From Apium graveolens (taxonomy: Eukaryota > Streptophyta > Magnoliopsida > Apiales > Apiaceae): 64,000 nucleotides of DNA. Position 1 is the stretch's first letter, and each line of letters starts with the position of its first letter. The stretch spans positions 1 to 64,000 of the forward strand of contig NW_027417489.1 in assembly GCF_009905375.1 (NCBI RefSeq). The letters run 5' to 3'. The translations under genes and the position numbers were made by a program. Positions 1 to 11,287 of the stretch are shown here, piece after piece. The notes under the pieces are model-generated. The model saw only the letters and a program-made list of their open reading frames with translations. It ran no database searches and was not told the origin of the DNA.

Positions 1-350
1 GCATACAATACTACCAAAATCCATGTTAAATACGCAAATCAAGCACAAAACCATTGCAAAGGCCATGCAAAATCTACAAACTACAGAGATTAAAGGTCAA
101 ATAAACAAGACAGTCATGAAATTCGTACAAGGAATACGAAAGAGCGAAGCAAAACTCTCACAAAATGGTTACATGCATTGCGATAACGAATGGAAAAGAA
201 GTAAAGGAGAGAGGTGAGAAATCAAGATGCTTACAAAGTAGCAGGAGAAGGAAATGCGGCTTCAACAGCGAATGCTCCAAAAATCTCTGTAAAATGCTCT
301 TATCTCTCTATGCAGAAGTGTTTGCGTAAATGAAAAAAGAAAGGAGAGGT
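1..350 (-). other. Leader-like sequence downstream of a minus-strand promoter; no gene recognised
   Basis: No convincing protein is encoded here on either strand. Read on the minus strand, this stretch follows directly after a TATA box and looks like an untranslated leader running out of the window at position 1. It could be the start of a host gene or the R/U5 and leader part of a decayed retroelement. I cannot separate these two. Confidence 0.3.
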
Positions 351-424
351 GGTATTTATAGAAGGAAGAAAGGTAAGAAGCAGGTGAAGGTTTTTGCAGT
401 AAAAATTAACCCCCGCCCACGTGG
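351..424 (-). promoter_or_regulatory. Minus-strand promoter: TATA box with upstream G-box
   Basis: On the minus strand TATAAATA is read from 360 to 353, and a perfect G-box CCACGTGG lies at 417-424, about 57 bp upstream. This spacing is normal for a plant RNA polymerase II promoter. Another ACGTGG lies close by near 490. The transcript would run toward position 1. The flanking tandem repeats suggest this is the U3 of an old gypsy-type LTR, which is inference. Confidence 0.45.
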
Positions 425-676
425 CAGAACCCAATTAGCCCCAAAAAGTAACTGCACAGCAGTTATTACATGAACTGTCACGTAATCATTACGTGGGCGC
501 GTCTTTTTAGGAGAAAAAGGGGGGGGGGGGAAATAAAAAACTGTACACTCAAAAGATAAACATAAAACATGTATATCTTTGACCCCGGCTGGAATCCCAA
601 CAGCCGCCTGACATCCCAGATTCGCAGTAACAGCTTTTCAAAGTCCGGACAAATCGAATGGGTCTCATCCCCACAT
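425..676. other. Unassigned stretch before the tandem repeat
   Basis: No gene seen. It holds a G tract near 520 and a partial, diverged start of the 122-bp repeat unit around 578-676. It probably belongs to the same repetitive U3-like block. Confidence 0.3.
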
Positions 677-1080
677 GACCCCGGGGTTAGGGGCAACAAA
701 TCAAACCCCCAAAATTTTCCAAAGTATTTCAAGGAATCCTACCTTGAACTAAAATCAAATGACTAACCAAGTCAACCCCGGAGTCTCAGCCCAATTTGAC
801 CCCGGGGTTAAGGGGCAACAAATCAAACCCCCAAAATTTTCCAAAGTATTTCAAGGAATCCCACCTTGAACTAAAATCAAATGACTAACCAAGTCAACCC
901 CAGAGTCTCAGCCCAATTTGACCCCGGGGTTAGGGGGCAACAAATCAAACCCCCAAAATTTTCCAAAGTATTTCAAGGAATCCCCCCCTTGAACTAAAAT
1001 CAAATGACTAACCAAGTTAACCCCGGAGTCTCATCCCCATTTGACCCCGGGGTTAGGGGGCAGCGAATCAAACAACCCCA
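677..1080. repeat. Tandem repeat, about 122-bp unit, 3.3 copies
   Basis: Copies start at 677, 798, 920 and 1043, each with GACCCCGGGGTTA followed by the same text (AAACCCCCAAAATTTTCC and so on). Spacing is 121-123 bp and the copies are nearly identical, so the array is young or homogenised. The CCCCGGGG core is palindromic. It is GC-rich compared with the AT-rich window. Confidence 0.9.
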
Positions 1081-1119
1081 AAGCTTTACAAAGGCGCCGC
1101 GGCACAAAGGCAATTACTC

Positions 1120-1790
1120 TACTCCCCCATCCGGATAAACCCGCATAAGGGAGTGGGGGGCAAATGATAGCCTATAATAAGTCAGGCCCAATTGAAGAGG
1201 CCCAGGGCCCAAATATAAGATCCCAGGACACGTGGCGGCATCACCACCGTCCAGGTTCCCGGGATCCAGAACGTTCCTACGGCCTGGATCTGATAGTACT
1301 CTGACGTATTCAGCGTTGACCTTGATAAGCCCAGGACACATGGCAACATCACCACCTTCCAGGCACCCGAAATCCAGGACGTTCTTACGGTCCAGATCTG
1401 ATAGTACTCTGACGCATCCCAGGCGTCCAGATGCCCTACAGTCCAAAAGGCCAACCTACGGTCCAGATGAAAAGGGACAAACCCCTAAACCCTAGTAGGA
1501 GGCCTATAAAGGTAGAACAGAAGGAAGGTTACATGTTACAAGCTTTTATACTCTCTCTCTCCCCCACATATAATTACATGCACATACGTACTCCTCACAA
1601 ACATATCTGCATAATCCCAACTTTGCCCTTCTTCTCCTCAAAACCCTTTCTCATCCTCACGCCGGAGGTGCCACGGGGATGCCACCCCCCTCCGGTTCTG
1701 TTTTGTAGGTTCCCACCCTACAGCTACACCGCACACGGCCGTCGTCACAGCCTAAAAGGAGTTTGAGTTCGGGCCCTACAAGGAGAAGGT
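1120..1790 (+). mobile_element. Ty3/gypsy LTR-like segment (U3-R-U5), plus strand
   Basis: The segment has a TATA box (TATAAA, 1505-1510), a CT-rich start-site region at about 1550, and near 1660-1710 a GC-rich block of the form CGCCGGAGGTGCC ... CCTCCGGTTCTG, a pattern I associate with the R region of plant gypsy LTRs. It runs directly into a gypsy integrase relic. Exact LTR ends and a target duplication were not found, so the limits are approximate. Confidence 0.45.
1222..1430. repeat. Tandem duplication, 108-bp period
   Basis: Two copies start at 1222 and 1330. Both begin CCCAGGACAC and end around GATAGTACTCTGACG, with scattered substitutions between them. They lie just upstream of the TATA box at 1505, so they may be duplicated U3 enhancer sequence. 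Confidence 0.8.
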
Positions 1791-2374
1791 CCCGGGGTGA
1801 TCTGGGATTATCACTGGCAGCCAAGTACTTTGGCCCATACCAGATTACCAGGAAAATAGGCAATGCTGCTTACACTCTAAAACTTCCATCTTCCTCAAGA
1901 ATTCACCCTACATTCCATGTCTCACTTCTTAAAAAGCATAATGGTCCACCACCTGCCACATTGGATCAATCTCTACCAGCCACTTATGACACTGTAAGCT
2001 TCTCTCAACCAAAGATACCATATGCAGTTAAGGAAATTAGAACTATTAAAACGAACAATGCTGCTCAAATTCAGTGGTTAATCCAGTGGGAGGGGTCACC
2101 TATCGAAGAATCTACGTGGGAAGATGCCCAATTGATAATGAAGAAGTATCCTACTTTTGATCCTTGGGGTCAAGGATCAGCTGAAGAAGGGGGCATTGAT
2201 GCATTACTGGGTATGAAAATGTCCAGAATGGAGGTTAAAACGGTTGGAGTGACTCCGGAACAAGACAAAAAGAAGTTGGTCCCTGATTTTGATTGCAAAG
2301 AAAATGAGGAGAGGAGCCCAACTGAGGAAACCGTTACAAGGAATGTGGATGGGTATGAGGATCAGGACCACTAA
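1763..2374 (+). pseudogene. Ty3/gypsy chromovirus integrase C-terminus with chromodomain (relic)
   Basis: From about 1810 the translation reads like the end of a plant chromovirus polyprotein. First comes the integrase C-terminal module with FGPYQI, a Leu-Pro-Ser-Ser motif and IHPTFHVSLLK. Then, at about residues 90-140, comes a chromodomain with the hallmark WLIQWEGSPIEESTWED, including aromatic residues that in this family contact methylated histone tails. An acidic tail of about 60 residues follows. Gag, protease, reverse transcriptase, RNase H and the integrase core are all absent, and the reading frame before about 1800 is LTR-like sequence, so this is a truncated fusion and not a working gene. 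The ATG at 1763 is not a credible native start. Element A is inserted 78 bp after its stop. Confidence 0.85.
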
Positions 2375-2451
2375 GAACAACTGTCAATAGTACACAATAG
2401 ATGTTAGTACACAATAGGACAATATATAGTACTGAGGAGTGATACCAAAAA

Positions 2452-2456
2452 CCTAT
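2452..2456. repeat. Target site duplication of element A (left), CCTAT
   Basis: CCTAT directly precedes the LTR start TGTTAGG at 2457 and matches CCTAT at 29319-29323. Confidence 0.93.
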
Positions 2457-3059
2457 TGTTAGGTATGAATACAACACAGAGGGGGGTTGAATGTGTTTTG
2501 GCTTAAATGTTTGACTTTCGATCGACTTAGGCTTTAGCAATTGGTAGTTGTTAATGATTTAGTAGAATGGATGTTAAACATAAATAGCTGTGCAAATATG
2601 TAAAACAAAGATCTTCAAAACTCACTTAATTTTATATTAAAAATCAAGCACTGTTTAGCTACAAAATCTCTAAGTTCTTGTTTTAGAACTTAGCTTCTTT
2701 CTTGAGAGAGAACACATAAATTTTCTATTCTGATTGTTCTACTTAACTAGAGGACCAGTGTTAACTTTATAACTCAGTTAACTGCTGGTTTACACAGTGG
2801 ATAATGAACATGCTATTAGCTTTTCTAAACCGTCACTTGTCATTTCTATTTATAGAAAAGCAAATCTTCCATTTCTGGCTTAGCATATCTTTAGCATCCC
2901 GTGATTACTTTAATCTCCTCTGTCAGTTAATCTTTACCATTGATCTTGCACATCTCTCAAGCTGCTTTTTGTAGACTTGTCAATCCAGCTGTGTGAAGTG
3001 TTTGTTGATTTGCAACCTTGGATATTGAACTGTTCTGCAATTCTGTACTTAGAGAAATT

Positions 3060-3545
3060 TCTTCACTTCGAGATCTCCAACTAAGCTGTAGAGAACTCGA
3101 CATCTCGATTGGCATGGTGGCTTGTCGATATCTCTGAAACTTTATTGTTGACTTGACTTATCGACAACTCTGAGTTCTCTAGTGAATTTTGGTTTATCGA
3201 TAACTCAGAGTTCTCTAATGGACTTTGGCTTATCGATAACTCAGAGTTCTCTAATGAATGTATACTTTTCGATATCTCTGAGTTCTCGAATGGGTATCTG
3301 ACTTATCGATATCTCCAATAGCAATTCCTGAGTTCTGTACACCCGGTGGATGTTGCTTATCCGTCGGGTAGACATTGCTCATCCGTCGAGTAGATATTGC
3401 TCATCCGTCGGGTAGACATTGCTCATCCGTCGAGTAGATATTGCTCATCTTTCGGGTAGATGTTATTCATCCGTCGGCACTCTCTGGAGCTTAAATGACT
3501 TCTCGATAAGTCATTCTGGAGTTCTCGAATGATTTCTCTATAACA
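3060..3545 (-). promoter_or_regulatory. Palindromic motif arrays in A's LTR, upstream of TATA (left copy)
   Basis: Two arrays. At 3060-3330 and 3505-3545, many variants of CTTATCGATAACTC alternate with GAGTTCTCTA. At about 3346-3475, six copies of a 22-bp unit centre on CATCCGTCGGGTAGA (alternating GGG and GAG). In minus-strand reading they lie roughly 200-700 bp upstream of the TATA box at 2854. A transcription-factor or small-RNA role is inference. Confidence 0.6.
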
Positions 3546-4095
3546 CTAATTTTGTGACTTGTAGAGATCTTGACTTAGAATATTTTACACCAAACAGATT
3601 TATTCAACTCCAAGCTTCTTCATAATTCTTCTGAGGCATGATCTTCTTGATCTTCTTCCAGATAGAATTCTTAGGCTTGACACTATTTAGAGAAAAATGT
3701 TCCAGTCTGCTCCATTTACATTTTATAGACATTAAGTATTACAAGTATGAATTACAGATTAAGGTTACAATACAACTAATCTTAGGGTTGTCAGTATGAC
3801 TTAGTCTTGTTATAATACAGGCATGTCTTGCACAACAATCTCCCCCAATTTATGAGAATATTGCTTATCACAAATTTATGCCTGTTAACAAGACTAACCC
3901 CAAGTTAAAGAATGAAAATAAAATAATACAAAAGCTGATACAACACTTGTACAATGAATATTTGACAGTTTACAATAATTAAGTAAAGACTGAGCTGTCT
4001 GATTCTTTCTCAATTATGTTCTTAATTTGTACAAGTATTTCCAATTCTTCTAGGATGGGGGTGTCAGTTAGAGCCTCTATTAGTTTCAGCAAATC

Positions 4096-4100
4096 TGGCT
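4096..4100. repeat. Probable target duplication of element B (left), TGGCT
   Basis: TGGCT precedes the LTR start TGAAGGG. The right side reads TAGCT (18225-18229), one mismatch. The site lies inside A's LTR at a position where the uninterrupted copy has a short extra segment, so the assignment is probable, not certain. Confidence 0.6.
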
Positions 4101-5182
4101 TGAAGGGTTTTTAGCACATAAACGCAGCGAAAACGTAAATTTAATCTTAAAAAAAAACCGAAACCCTCCGCAGGATCCATGCGAAAAATAATATTTAATT
4201 CGTAGTTCAGTATGTTTACTTTAAGAAGCTTTACGTTAATGGAAAGATGGAGATCTTTATTAGCGATCCAAGAACGATGAACGGAGATTCTTAGCAGCTG
4301 CTCCTCAAGTGTGAAGCACTCCACCGGTATCCACCAAGAAAACGATGAAATGAAGGAGGAGGAGATGGAGAGAATTAGGGTTTTGTAAATCTTTTTGGTT
4401 GAGGCAAAAATAGGGTTTATAATAGTATATTTATAGGCAAAATTTTCAGCTGAAAATTTTCCCATAAAATATTATTATTATTAACCCTTTATTATTCTCA
4501 TTAATAAATAAAATACCTTTTAATTATTAATCCTTTTTCTAAACTCTTTAGAAATAATTCTCTCACTTGATTTAATTTCCAAAAATTAAATTCTTAATTA
4601 ATAATATTAAGAACCTTTTCTTAATTAATGTATAATCAATTAAATTTCATTTAATCAATTATTAAATTTGCCAATTAATTATTTATTTCATAAATAAATA
4701 ATTATCAGCCATTATTAATTAATTCCTCCACCATTAAATCATTCTCTTTTATGGTGTGACCCTGTACGTTCAATATTAAGCCGGTAGTAGAAATAAATAA
4801 TAATAAAACTATTTTATTATTTTTTATATAAATTCTCTAATTCATTAAATATGATTAATTAATTAATCATATTTATTCTACATCATGAGGGATACTTCTC
4901 AGCATATCACGACTATCCGGATAACACGAATTCACTGCTTAGAATACCAAGAACTTATTCAGTGTGTAGTTACCGTACAATCAATTCCTTCTACCCTGCA
5001 ATGTCACGATTAAATACAAGGTATGGAACTTGTGTCAAGCCTATCTTATTTAATCACTTGCTTTCCCATTCACTATGCTTAGTTCTATTTAATGTAAATT
5101 AGAAACTCCTTTCTAATTTCATTCACTCTGGCCAGAGATTCCTAAACTAACATAAGTGGATCAGCATTGAACATTCTCTTCC
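4101..5182 (-). repeat. Truncated 3' LTR of element B
   Basis: Aligns to 16523-17598 of the full LTR and then stops abruptly. The missing 620 bp is the U3 end. A TATA box (minus, TATAAATA) is at 4435-4428. The joint is flanked by two copies of GAGAATGTT on the minus strand, which suggests illegitimate recombination. Confidence 0.88.
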
Positions 5183-5183
5183 A

Positions 5184-5411
5184 ACATTCTCAGGTTGGTG
5201 AGACACTCTCCTCGTCCTACGAATGGGCTGTTCCACAGCAGGTGGTTCAGTCTGAACAGGTGCTTCCACTTGATCCGTAGTAGTTTGTGCTTCTTGAACT
5301 TCATCAAGTTCAATTTTGCTCCCACTGTTTCCTTCAAGGACAAACTCCTTTTCCAAGAAGGTAGCATGTCTGGAGACAAACACCCGATGATTGGTGTAAA
5401 AGTAATACCCT
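5184..5411 (-). pseudogene. Element B integrase C-terminal/linker fragment (beyond the C insertion)
   Basis: Minus-strand translation gives the copia integrase tail: a Gly-Tyr-Tyr-Phe-Tyr stretch, then VFVSRHATFLEKEFVLEG and an acidic, Gln-rich linker ending in RRTRRVSHQPENVG. It joins in sense with the integrase part ending near 13203, which shows that C inserted in one continuous gene. Immediately after the linker the sequence changes to LTR, so reverse transcriptase is absent. Confidence 0.85.
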
Positions 5412-5416
5412 AAAGT
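5412..5416. repeat. Target site duplication of element C (left), AAAGT
   Basis: AAAGT before the LTR start TGTTAGTG equals AAAGT at 13198-13202. Confidence 0.93.
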
Positions 5417-6510
5417 TGTTAGTGTATACTGAAAATATTTATTTGAAGTATGTACATTTATTTCTGGCCAGTTTATTTGAGAATCATTTGAATGTTTATA
5501 TGTTATCTAATATTATATATTGTGAACAATCTAGTATCAAATGGGATACAGAATATTAGATTGTTAAATACGGTTATATAATATAATAAGGTTCACAGCA
5601 CAGATGGTGTTGGATAATCCACTGGTATGGCTGTAGTATTATTTAGATTAGTTTATATTGACTAATAAATAATACTAGTATACTTTGTGTATATTTAACA
5701 GGATCAAATTTAGAATTGTTCCCTTAATACTAATTAAGAAGGAGAACTAAGATTCTATGTTATTATTAACGCTTAGGTTCTTAATCCGGAAATAGTAATT
5801 GACACGTGTATATTATTTACATGCTTTGATTTATATATGAAATAATTCTTTTGAATTATATCATTATATTTTGGGTGATGGAATTATATACATGGTGGAT
5901 ATTATTTATTGAAGGAATCCATGTCTTGATAATATTCGGGTTAATGATGTCCCCTTGAAAGCTCAAAAAGATTTAATTATGTGAAACCCTGCAGGTGGAA
6001 TTTATTCTGGCATAATTAAATAAAGGTTGAGTGGATGATCAAGGATAAAAGATATTAATTAAATAAATTATCAGTAATTTATTTAATTAATGGACATATG
6101 ATATTTTAAACATGGGGAATTTAATAAGCAAATAATATTGGAACCGAATTAATTAAATTACGGTATTAGGAAAGGTAGTGCAAATATTAATTCTTTAGTG
6201 GATTGAATTAATATTTAATTACATTGGGCTAGGCTCAAGATGTAATTAGAAGGCCCAACCTAATTATCCATGGTCCCTATTGTAGCCTATATATATTCTT
6301 ATTCTCTTCTTGCTTGGAATTGTGTGAAAACATATTGTAGCCACCAAGGAGCAAGAAAAGAGGATAACTTGAGAAGACGGAGGCCACACTTCGCTCAAGG
6401 GAATTTGGGAATACAATAGAAGAGCGTGGAATCAACCATTAACAAGGTAATCCTCTTTTCGTAATCTTTATCTAAAACGTAGTAACACCCTAAGTCCGTG
6501 GTTCCCAACA
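5417..6510 (+). repeat. 5' LTR of element C
   Basis: Begins TGTTAGTG and ends CCCAACA. TATATATATT at 6288-6297 is the likely TATA box, followed by a CT-rich start region. Matches 12103-13197. Confidence 0.94.
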
Positions 6511-6512
6511 AT

Positions 6513-6525
6513 TGGTATCAAGAGC
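6513..6525 (+). promoter_or_regulatory. Primer-binding site of element C
   Basis: TGGTATCAAGAGC lies 2 bp after the LTR. It is complementary to the 3' end of plant initiator-Met tRNA apart from one extra A compared with TGGTATCAGAGC. Confidence 0.85.
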
Positions 6526-6944
6526 CTGGTAATGGTTTCTACGTTTTATGATATAATGTCCATGTCGTAATTATATATGCGTGTATATAGTGTTTTGCTT
6601 GTATTGGTTTTGATGCAGGTTGTTAATCCACTATTATGGCCATGTATATTTTAATTATGTGTTTGGATCCCACGTGGTTTAATCGTGGTTAATTTTTGTT
6701 TTGGTTTCCACGTGGTTTAATCGTGGTTGTAATTTACACGAGGGTTGATCGTGTTATAATAGATTTTACAAAATTAGTTTTGTATTAGATCTATTTTTTT
6801 TGTAATTGTTCCGGGTATTATGTAATTGTTATGTGCGATCAGAAATCAATTCCGGTAGTTTTTTGTTCCGCTGTGCGATTACAAGGGGCTGCTGTTGATG
6901 TTTGGATCGAACAAAATCAAAACAAAACTCACAGAAAAGCAACA

Positions 6945-7095
6945 GGCGCGCGCGCTGCGGCCGTTGCGGCAGCTGGGACTGCTGGGGCTGCTGGGGCTGC
7001 TGGAGCTGTTGCGGCAGCTGGGACTGCTGGGGCTGCTGGGGCTGCTGCGGCAGCTGGGACTGCCGGGGTTGCTGGGGCTGCTGGGGGCATCAGGG
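6945..7095 (+). repeat. GC-rich CTG/GCT minisatellite in the C leader
   Basis: Three imperfect units each begin GCGGCAGCTGGGACTGC and continue with GGGGCTGCT triplets. The tract is strongly GC-rich inside an AT-rich leader. Open frames across it give Ala/Gly or Leu runs, but these look like by-products of the repeat and not proteins. Confidence 0.85.
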
Positions 7096-7516
7096 CGCGC
7101 TTGGGGCAGATTTTTTTTTGAGAGTTGGATTTTTTTTCAAGGGCCATAATAGTGGAAAATTTATTTTAATTTTTTCCATTAAATTTTAATTATTTCTTTA
7201 ATTTATTGATTATGTGTGTCCTTAATTATGTGTGTAATTCTTTTAAAATTGCATGTTTAACTTAATTAGGATGACATGGACATAAAATTTATTTATTGCT
7301 TTAATTAAATGTTATATGTTGCCAAAATTATGTGTGTATTTTGAATGCATGATTAGACATAATTATAACAACATAAGGCCCCATTTAATTTTAAAATTCC
7401 TCAATTTTAATAAAAAAAATTCTAAGTGGGAGAGGGAATTAATATGAAATTAAATCTCATGGTCTCCATTATTGGTTGTAGGTAATTTAACATAAAGACG
7501 AATATAAATTATATAT

Positions 7517-7980
7517 ACGTCACCCATCGTGACATGTAATTTATGGTGTCTAGAATGTTATAGAAATTACTAGAACAAACTTCTTAAATTAATAAATTTT
7601 GAAAGGAATAAATACGGATTTTCTTTATTTCTGATTTGGGGCGATTTTGTCAAAAACGGGTTCATCGAACTTGTAAGGCTGTGGGTTTTAAGCGAGACCG
7701 ATGTGACTCCTCCACTACCTGGAAATCAAACCATTGATGAATATTGAATTGGAGTATTCTATTCAAGGCAAAATTACGAATATTGGAAGGTATACACGCC
7801 ACCCATCGTGGCGTACCAAGTTCTATAGATTTTGAATAATTTAAGATTTGATGATGGTATACACTTAGCTATGAAAAATAATATAGTCCACCCCAACGTG
7901 GCATATTGTTTAGCAATAGGACCGAAGTAACATTTAAACAAAATTAGGTGGTATACATGTCATACATCGTGGCGTACCAA
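7517..7980 (+). promoter_or_regulatory. Four short hairpin repeats in the C leader before gag
   Basis: Units at 7517-7536, 7794-7820, 7885-7905 and 7951-7980 share CACCCATCGTGGC-like cores. Two have perfect stems (GCCAC CCATC GTGGC and GTCAC CCATC GTGAC), and the other two are weaker. They precede the gag start at 8041/8089. They may be RNA-structure elements for packaging or translation, which is inference. Confidence 0.6.
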
Positions 7981-8040
7981 AAGCTTATGGTGTTTAGATG
8001 TTAGTGCATTAAATTTTAATAATTTAGATCTTAATAATTA

Positions 8041-9831
8041 ATGCACCCTTATTTATGTGATATTTTTATGCATGATTCTCAGGATAAAATGGGTTTTAAT
8101 CCACTATTCACCATACTTAAGGATAACAAACTTACCGGACCTAACTATATTGAATGGAAACGAAATTTGGACATTGTGTTGACTGCTGAGGAGTACAAGT
8201 GTTGCACTTATGAACCCAAGCCTGAACAGCCTGCTGCTGATGCTCCTGAAGATGAGAAAGAGTATTATAAATGGTGGATTAAGGCTGATGAAATGTCGCG
8301 ATGTTACATTCTGGCAACAATATCGGGTGTTTTGCAGCATCAGCATCAGTCTATGGCCACTGCTTCGGATATGCTCTTTAATCTCAAGGAACTTTTTGGA
8401 GATCAGAATAGGGCTGCTAGGCAAGTAGCCATGAAGGCTTTAATGAACACTCAGATGGCTGAAGGCACACCTGTAAGGGATCATGTTCTCAAGATGATGT
8501 CTCATCTGAATAAGATAGAGATCCTTGGTGCTGAACTTGACGGGGAAACCCAGATTGACATTATCCTTATGAGCTTGTCCAAGAGTTTTGAGCAGTTCCG
8601 CTTGAATTACAACATGAACAAGAGGCAGTATAGTCTCGCGGAACTGCTGACAGAACTTCAAGCAGCTGAAGGATTATTTCGGCAGAGTGTTCAAGTGAAT
8701 GTGGCTGAAAAAGGTTCTTCCTCTAAGCCGAAAGGTATTAGGAAGAAGAAAAAGGCTCAGACACAGAAAGCTGTGAAGGCAGTGGGAGTTCAGGGTGGTG
8801 TGAAAAAGCCTAAGGGAAAGTGCTTCAGATGCAAACAGTCAGGTCACTGGAAACAGGATTGTCCTCTTCCTAAGAAGATAAACAATACTAGTATGTCTCT
8901 TTCTCTAGTTACAGAAACATTTATAGCGGCTATATCTACGAGCACTTGGTGTGTAGATACAGGAGCCACTGATCATGTTTGTAATTCTATGCAGGGGTTC
9001 CAACTATCCAGAATGCTTAGAGATGGTGAGATATACGTGTTCATGGGAGATGCTACGAAAGTAACAGTAGTTACAGTAGGAGTTATTCATTTATCTTTTG
9101 GTTCTGATAGGATTTTGGTTTTGAACAATTGTCTTTATGTACCTTCTTTTAGAAGGAATTTAATTTCGGTTTCTAAACTTGCTTTGGATGGTTATAATGT
9201 TTATTTGGATCGTAATATTTCTATTATGATGAATAAACGAATTATATGTTCTGGTACATTGCAAGACAATTTGTATATAATTAATCCTAGTCAACCTGCA
9301 CTGCAACTGCAATTTAGGGAATTGAACAACACATCTTCTAACTCTACTAAAAGAAAGGAACCTTCTAGTTTGAACCAAACATATCTTTGGCACTTGAGAT
9401 TAGGTCATATTAACTTGAGGAGGATTCAAAGACTGGTAGTAGATGGGCCTTTAAGCTCACTGGCAGTGGAGCCATTTCCAGTTTGTGAATCCTGCTTGGA
9501 AGGTAAAATGACTAATAGGCCTTTCAAGGCAAAAGGGAATAGAGCCAAACAACTGTTAGAATTGGTTCACTCTGATTTATGTGGACCCATGAATATCCAA
9601 GCAAGAGGTGGTTATGAATATTTCATCACTTTCATTGATGATTATTCTAGATATGGGTACGTTTATTTGTTGCACCGTAAGTTTGAGTGCTTTGATAAGT
9701 TCAAAGAGTACAAAGCTAAATTGGAGAAGCGACTTAATAAAAGTATCAATTCACTACGATCAGATCGTGGTGGCGAATACTTGCTTGGAGAATTTAGGGA
9801 ATATTTATCAGAAAATGGGATAGAATCCTAG
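8041..9831 (+). pseudogene. Element C gag-protease-integrase (first part of broken polyprotein)
   Basis: Encodes a copia gag (about residues 17-240; the Met at 8089 just before GFNPLFTILKDNKLTGPN is probably the native start). A CCHC zinc knuckle CFRCKQSGHWKQDC follows at about 261-274, then the aspartic protease active site WCVDTGATDHVC at about 303, the gag-pre-integrase HHCC region (LWHLRLGHINLRR, about 446), and the integrase core with first Asp in HSDLCGP and second in LRSDRGGEY. It ends at TAG (9829-9831), just where family members usually have Gln before TPPGIPQQNG-like sequence; CAG to TAG would explain it. Gag packages RNA, protease matures the particle, integrase joins cDNA to the genome. 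Confidence 0.93.
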
Positions 9832-10561
9832 TTAACTGCACCAGGCATACCCCAGCAGAACGGTGTAGCAGAGAGAAGGAACCGGACTCTTTTAGAAAGT
9901 GTTAGATCGATGATGTGTTATTCGGATTTACCCAAGTCGTTTTGGGGACATGCCTTAGAGACAGCAGCTTATCTTCTGAACTTAGTACCTTCTAAGTCGG
10001 TTCCTAAAACCCCCTTAGAAATTGTGGACCGGGGATAAACCGAGTCTAAGACATATTCGAATATGGGGTTGTCCAGCACATGTGCTGAACAAGAACGCGA
10101 CTAAGTTAGAATCTCGTACAGAAGTAAGGTTGTTTGTAGGCTACCCCATGGGAACGAAAGGATATTTATTTTATAGTCCGAAGAATCGGGATGTCATTGT
10201 TAGCACCAATGCAAGATTCTTAGAGGAGGAATATATAATGAATCACAAACCCATGAGTAGTGTCATTTTAGAGGAACTAGTGGGAGGGACAAATAATACC
10301 CATGAAGCTGTAGTACAAGTAGAACAACCACAACATAATGTACAACCTGTCACTAATACCGCACCAGTGCCTTGTCGTAGTGGGAGGGTTGTTCAACAGC
10401 CTCATAGATTCATGTTTTTGGGTGAGTCTTCAGACTTGGTCTCTGGTGAACATGATGATGATCCCCGTACATACGAAGAGGCAGCACAAGACAAAGATGC
10501 AGATCTTTGGCAAAAGGCGATGGAATCTGAGATAGAATCAATGTATTCTAATCAGGTCTGA
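9832..10561 (+). pseudogene. Element C integrase C-terminus and linker (frameshifted)
   Basis: After the TAG the same frame gives IPQQNGVAERRNRT with the catalytic Glu, up to about 10018. A one-base shift at 10019-10025 then moves reading to the frame starting at 10022, with the GKP/chromodomain-like tail: IWGCPAHVLN, VRLFVGYPMGTKGYLFY, FLEEEYI and RRSGR-like linker (here CRSGRVVQQPHRF). It ends at TGA (10559-10561) where Trp is expected (NQV-Trp-ELVEPP). Both breaks fit single-base decay. Confidence 0.9.
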
Positions 10562-11287
10562 GAGCTCGTGGAACCACCCAAAGATATAAAACCTATTGGA
10601 TGTAAGTGGATCTACAAGAAAAAGAGGGGATTAGATAAAAAGGTGAAAGCCTGGAAAGCAAGACTTGTTGCGAAAGGGTATACTCAGAAAGAAGGTATCA
10701 ATTATGAGGAAACCTTTTCACCGATAGTCATGCTTAAGTCAATCCGTATTTTTTTATCTATAGCAGCTCATCTCGATTATGAGATTTGGCAAATGGATGT
10801 CAAGACAGCTTTTCTTAATGGAAGTCTTGAAGAAACCATCTATATGCAGCAACCAAAAGGATTCATTAAGGAAGGCCAAGAGCATCTGGTATGTAAGCTT
10901 AAGAGGTCTATTTATGGACTTAAACAAGCTTCTAGAGACTGGAATATTCGTTTTGATCAGGCAGTCCAGTCATATGGATTTGATCAAAGTCCAAGCGAAT
11001 CGTGCGTGTATAAGAGAAGTAAAGGTAATGCAGTGGTTTTTCTAGTACTATATGTAGATGATATTTTACTCATTGGAAACAATGTTGAGATGTTGTCATC
11101 AGTAAATGCATGGTTGTTCAAACAATTTGACATGAAGGACTTAGGTGAAGCGGCATACATCCTTGGGATCAAAGTTATAAGGGATCGCAAGAAAAGGATG
11201 TTGGCTTTATCTCAAGAGCCCTACATTGATGAAGTATTAGCTCGTTTTAACATGCAGAACTCCAAGAAAGGTTTTTTACCTTTTTAA
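10562..11287 (+). pseudogene. Element C reverse transcriptase
   Basis: Copia reverse transcriptase with [33 protein letters not shown], the motif [10 protein letters not shown] and the catalytic YVDDILLIG (near 11050). It copies the genomic RNA into cDNA inside the particle. The frame breaks near 11275 in a T-rich run (GGTTTTTTACC) by one base. Confidence 0.93.

Larger units (their letters stand above)
2457..4100 (-). repeat. Left (3') LTR of element A, first part
   Basis: Matches 27449 to about 29090 with scattered differences. It begins TGTTAGG. A TATA box (minus, TATAAATAG) is at 2854-2846. An older LTR edge (CACAACA, 3831-3837) is followed at 3838 by a polypurine-tract complement and hairpin, as in the right copy. 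B interrupts it at 4101, and the remainder resumes at 18225/18230. Confidence 0.9.

Noticed and set aside
3346..3480. Possible CRISPR-like array of 22-bp repeats
   Set aside because: Repeats are tandem without unique spacers and lie in a plant LTR.
6831..7189. Ala/Gly-rich and Leu-rich open frames over the CTG tract
   Set aside because: Several frames on both strands stay open only because the repeat lacks stops, and they lie in a retroelement leader without family support.
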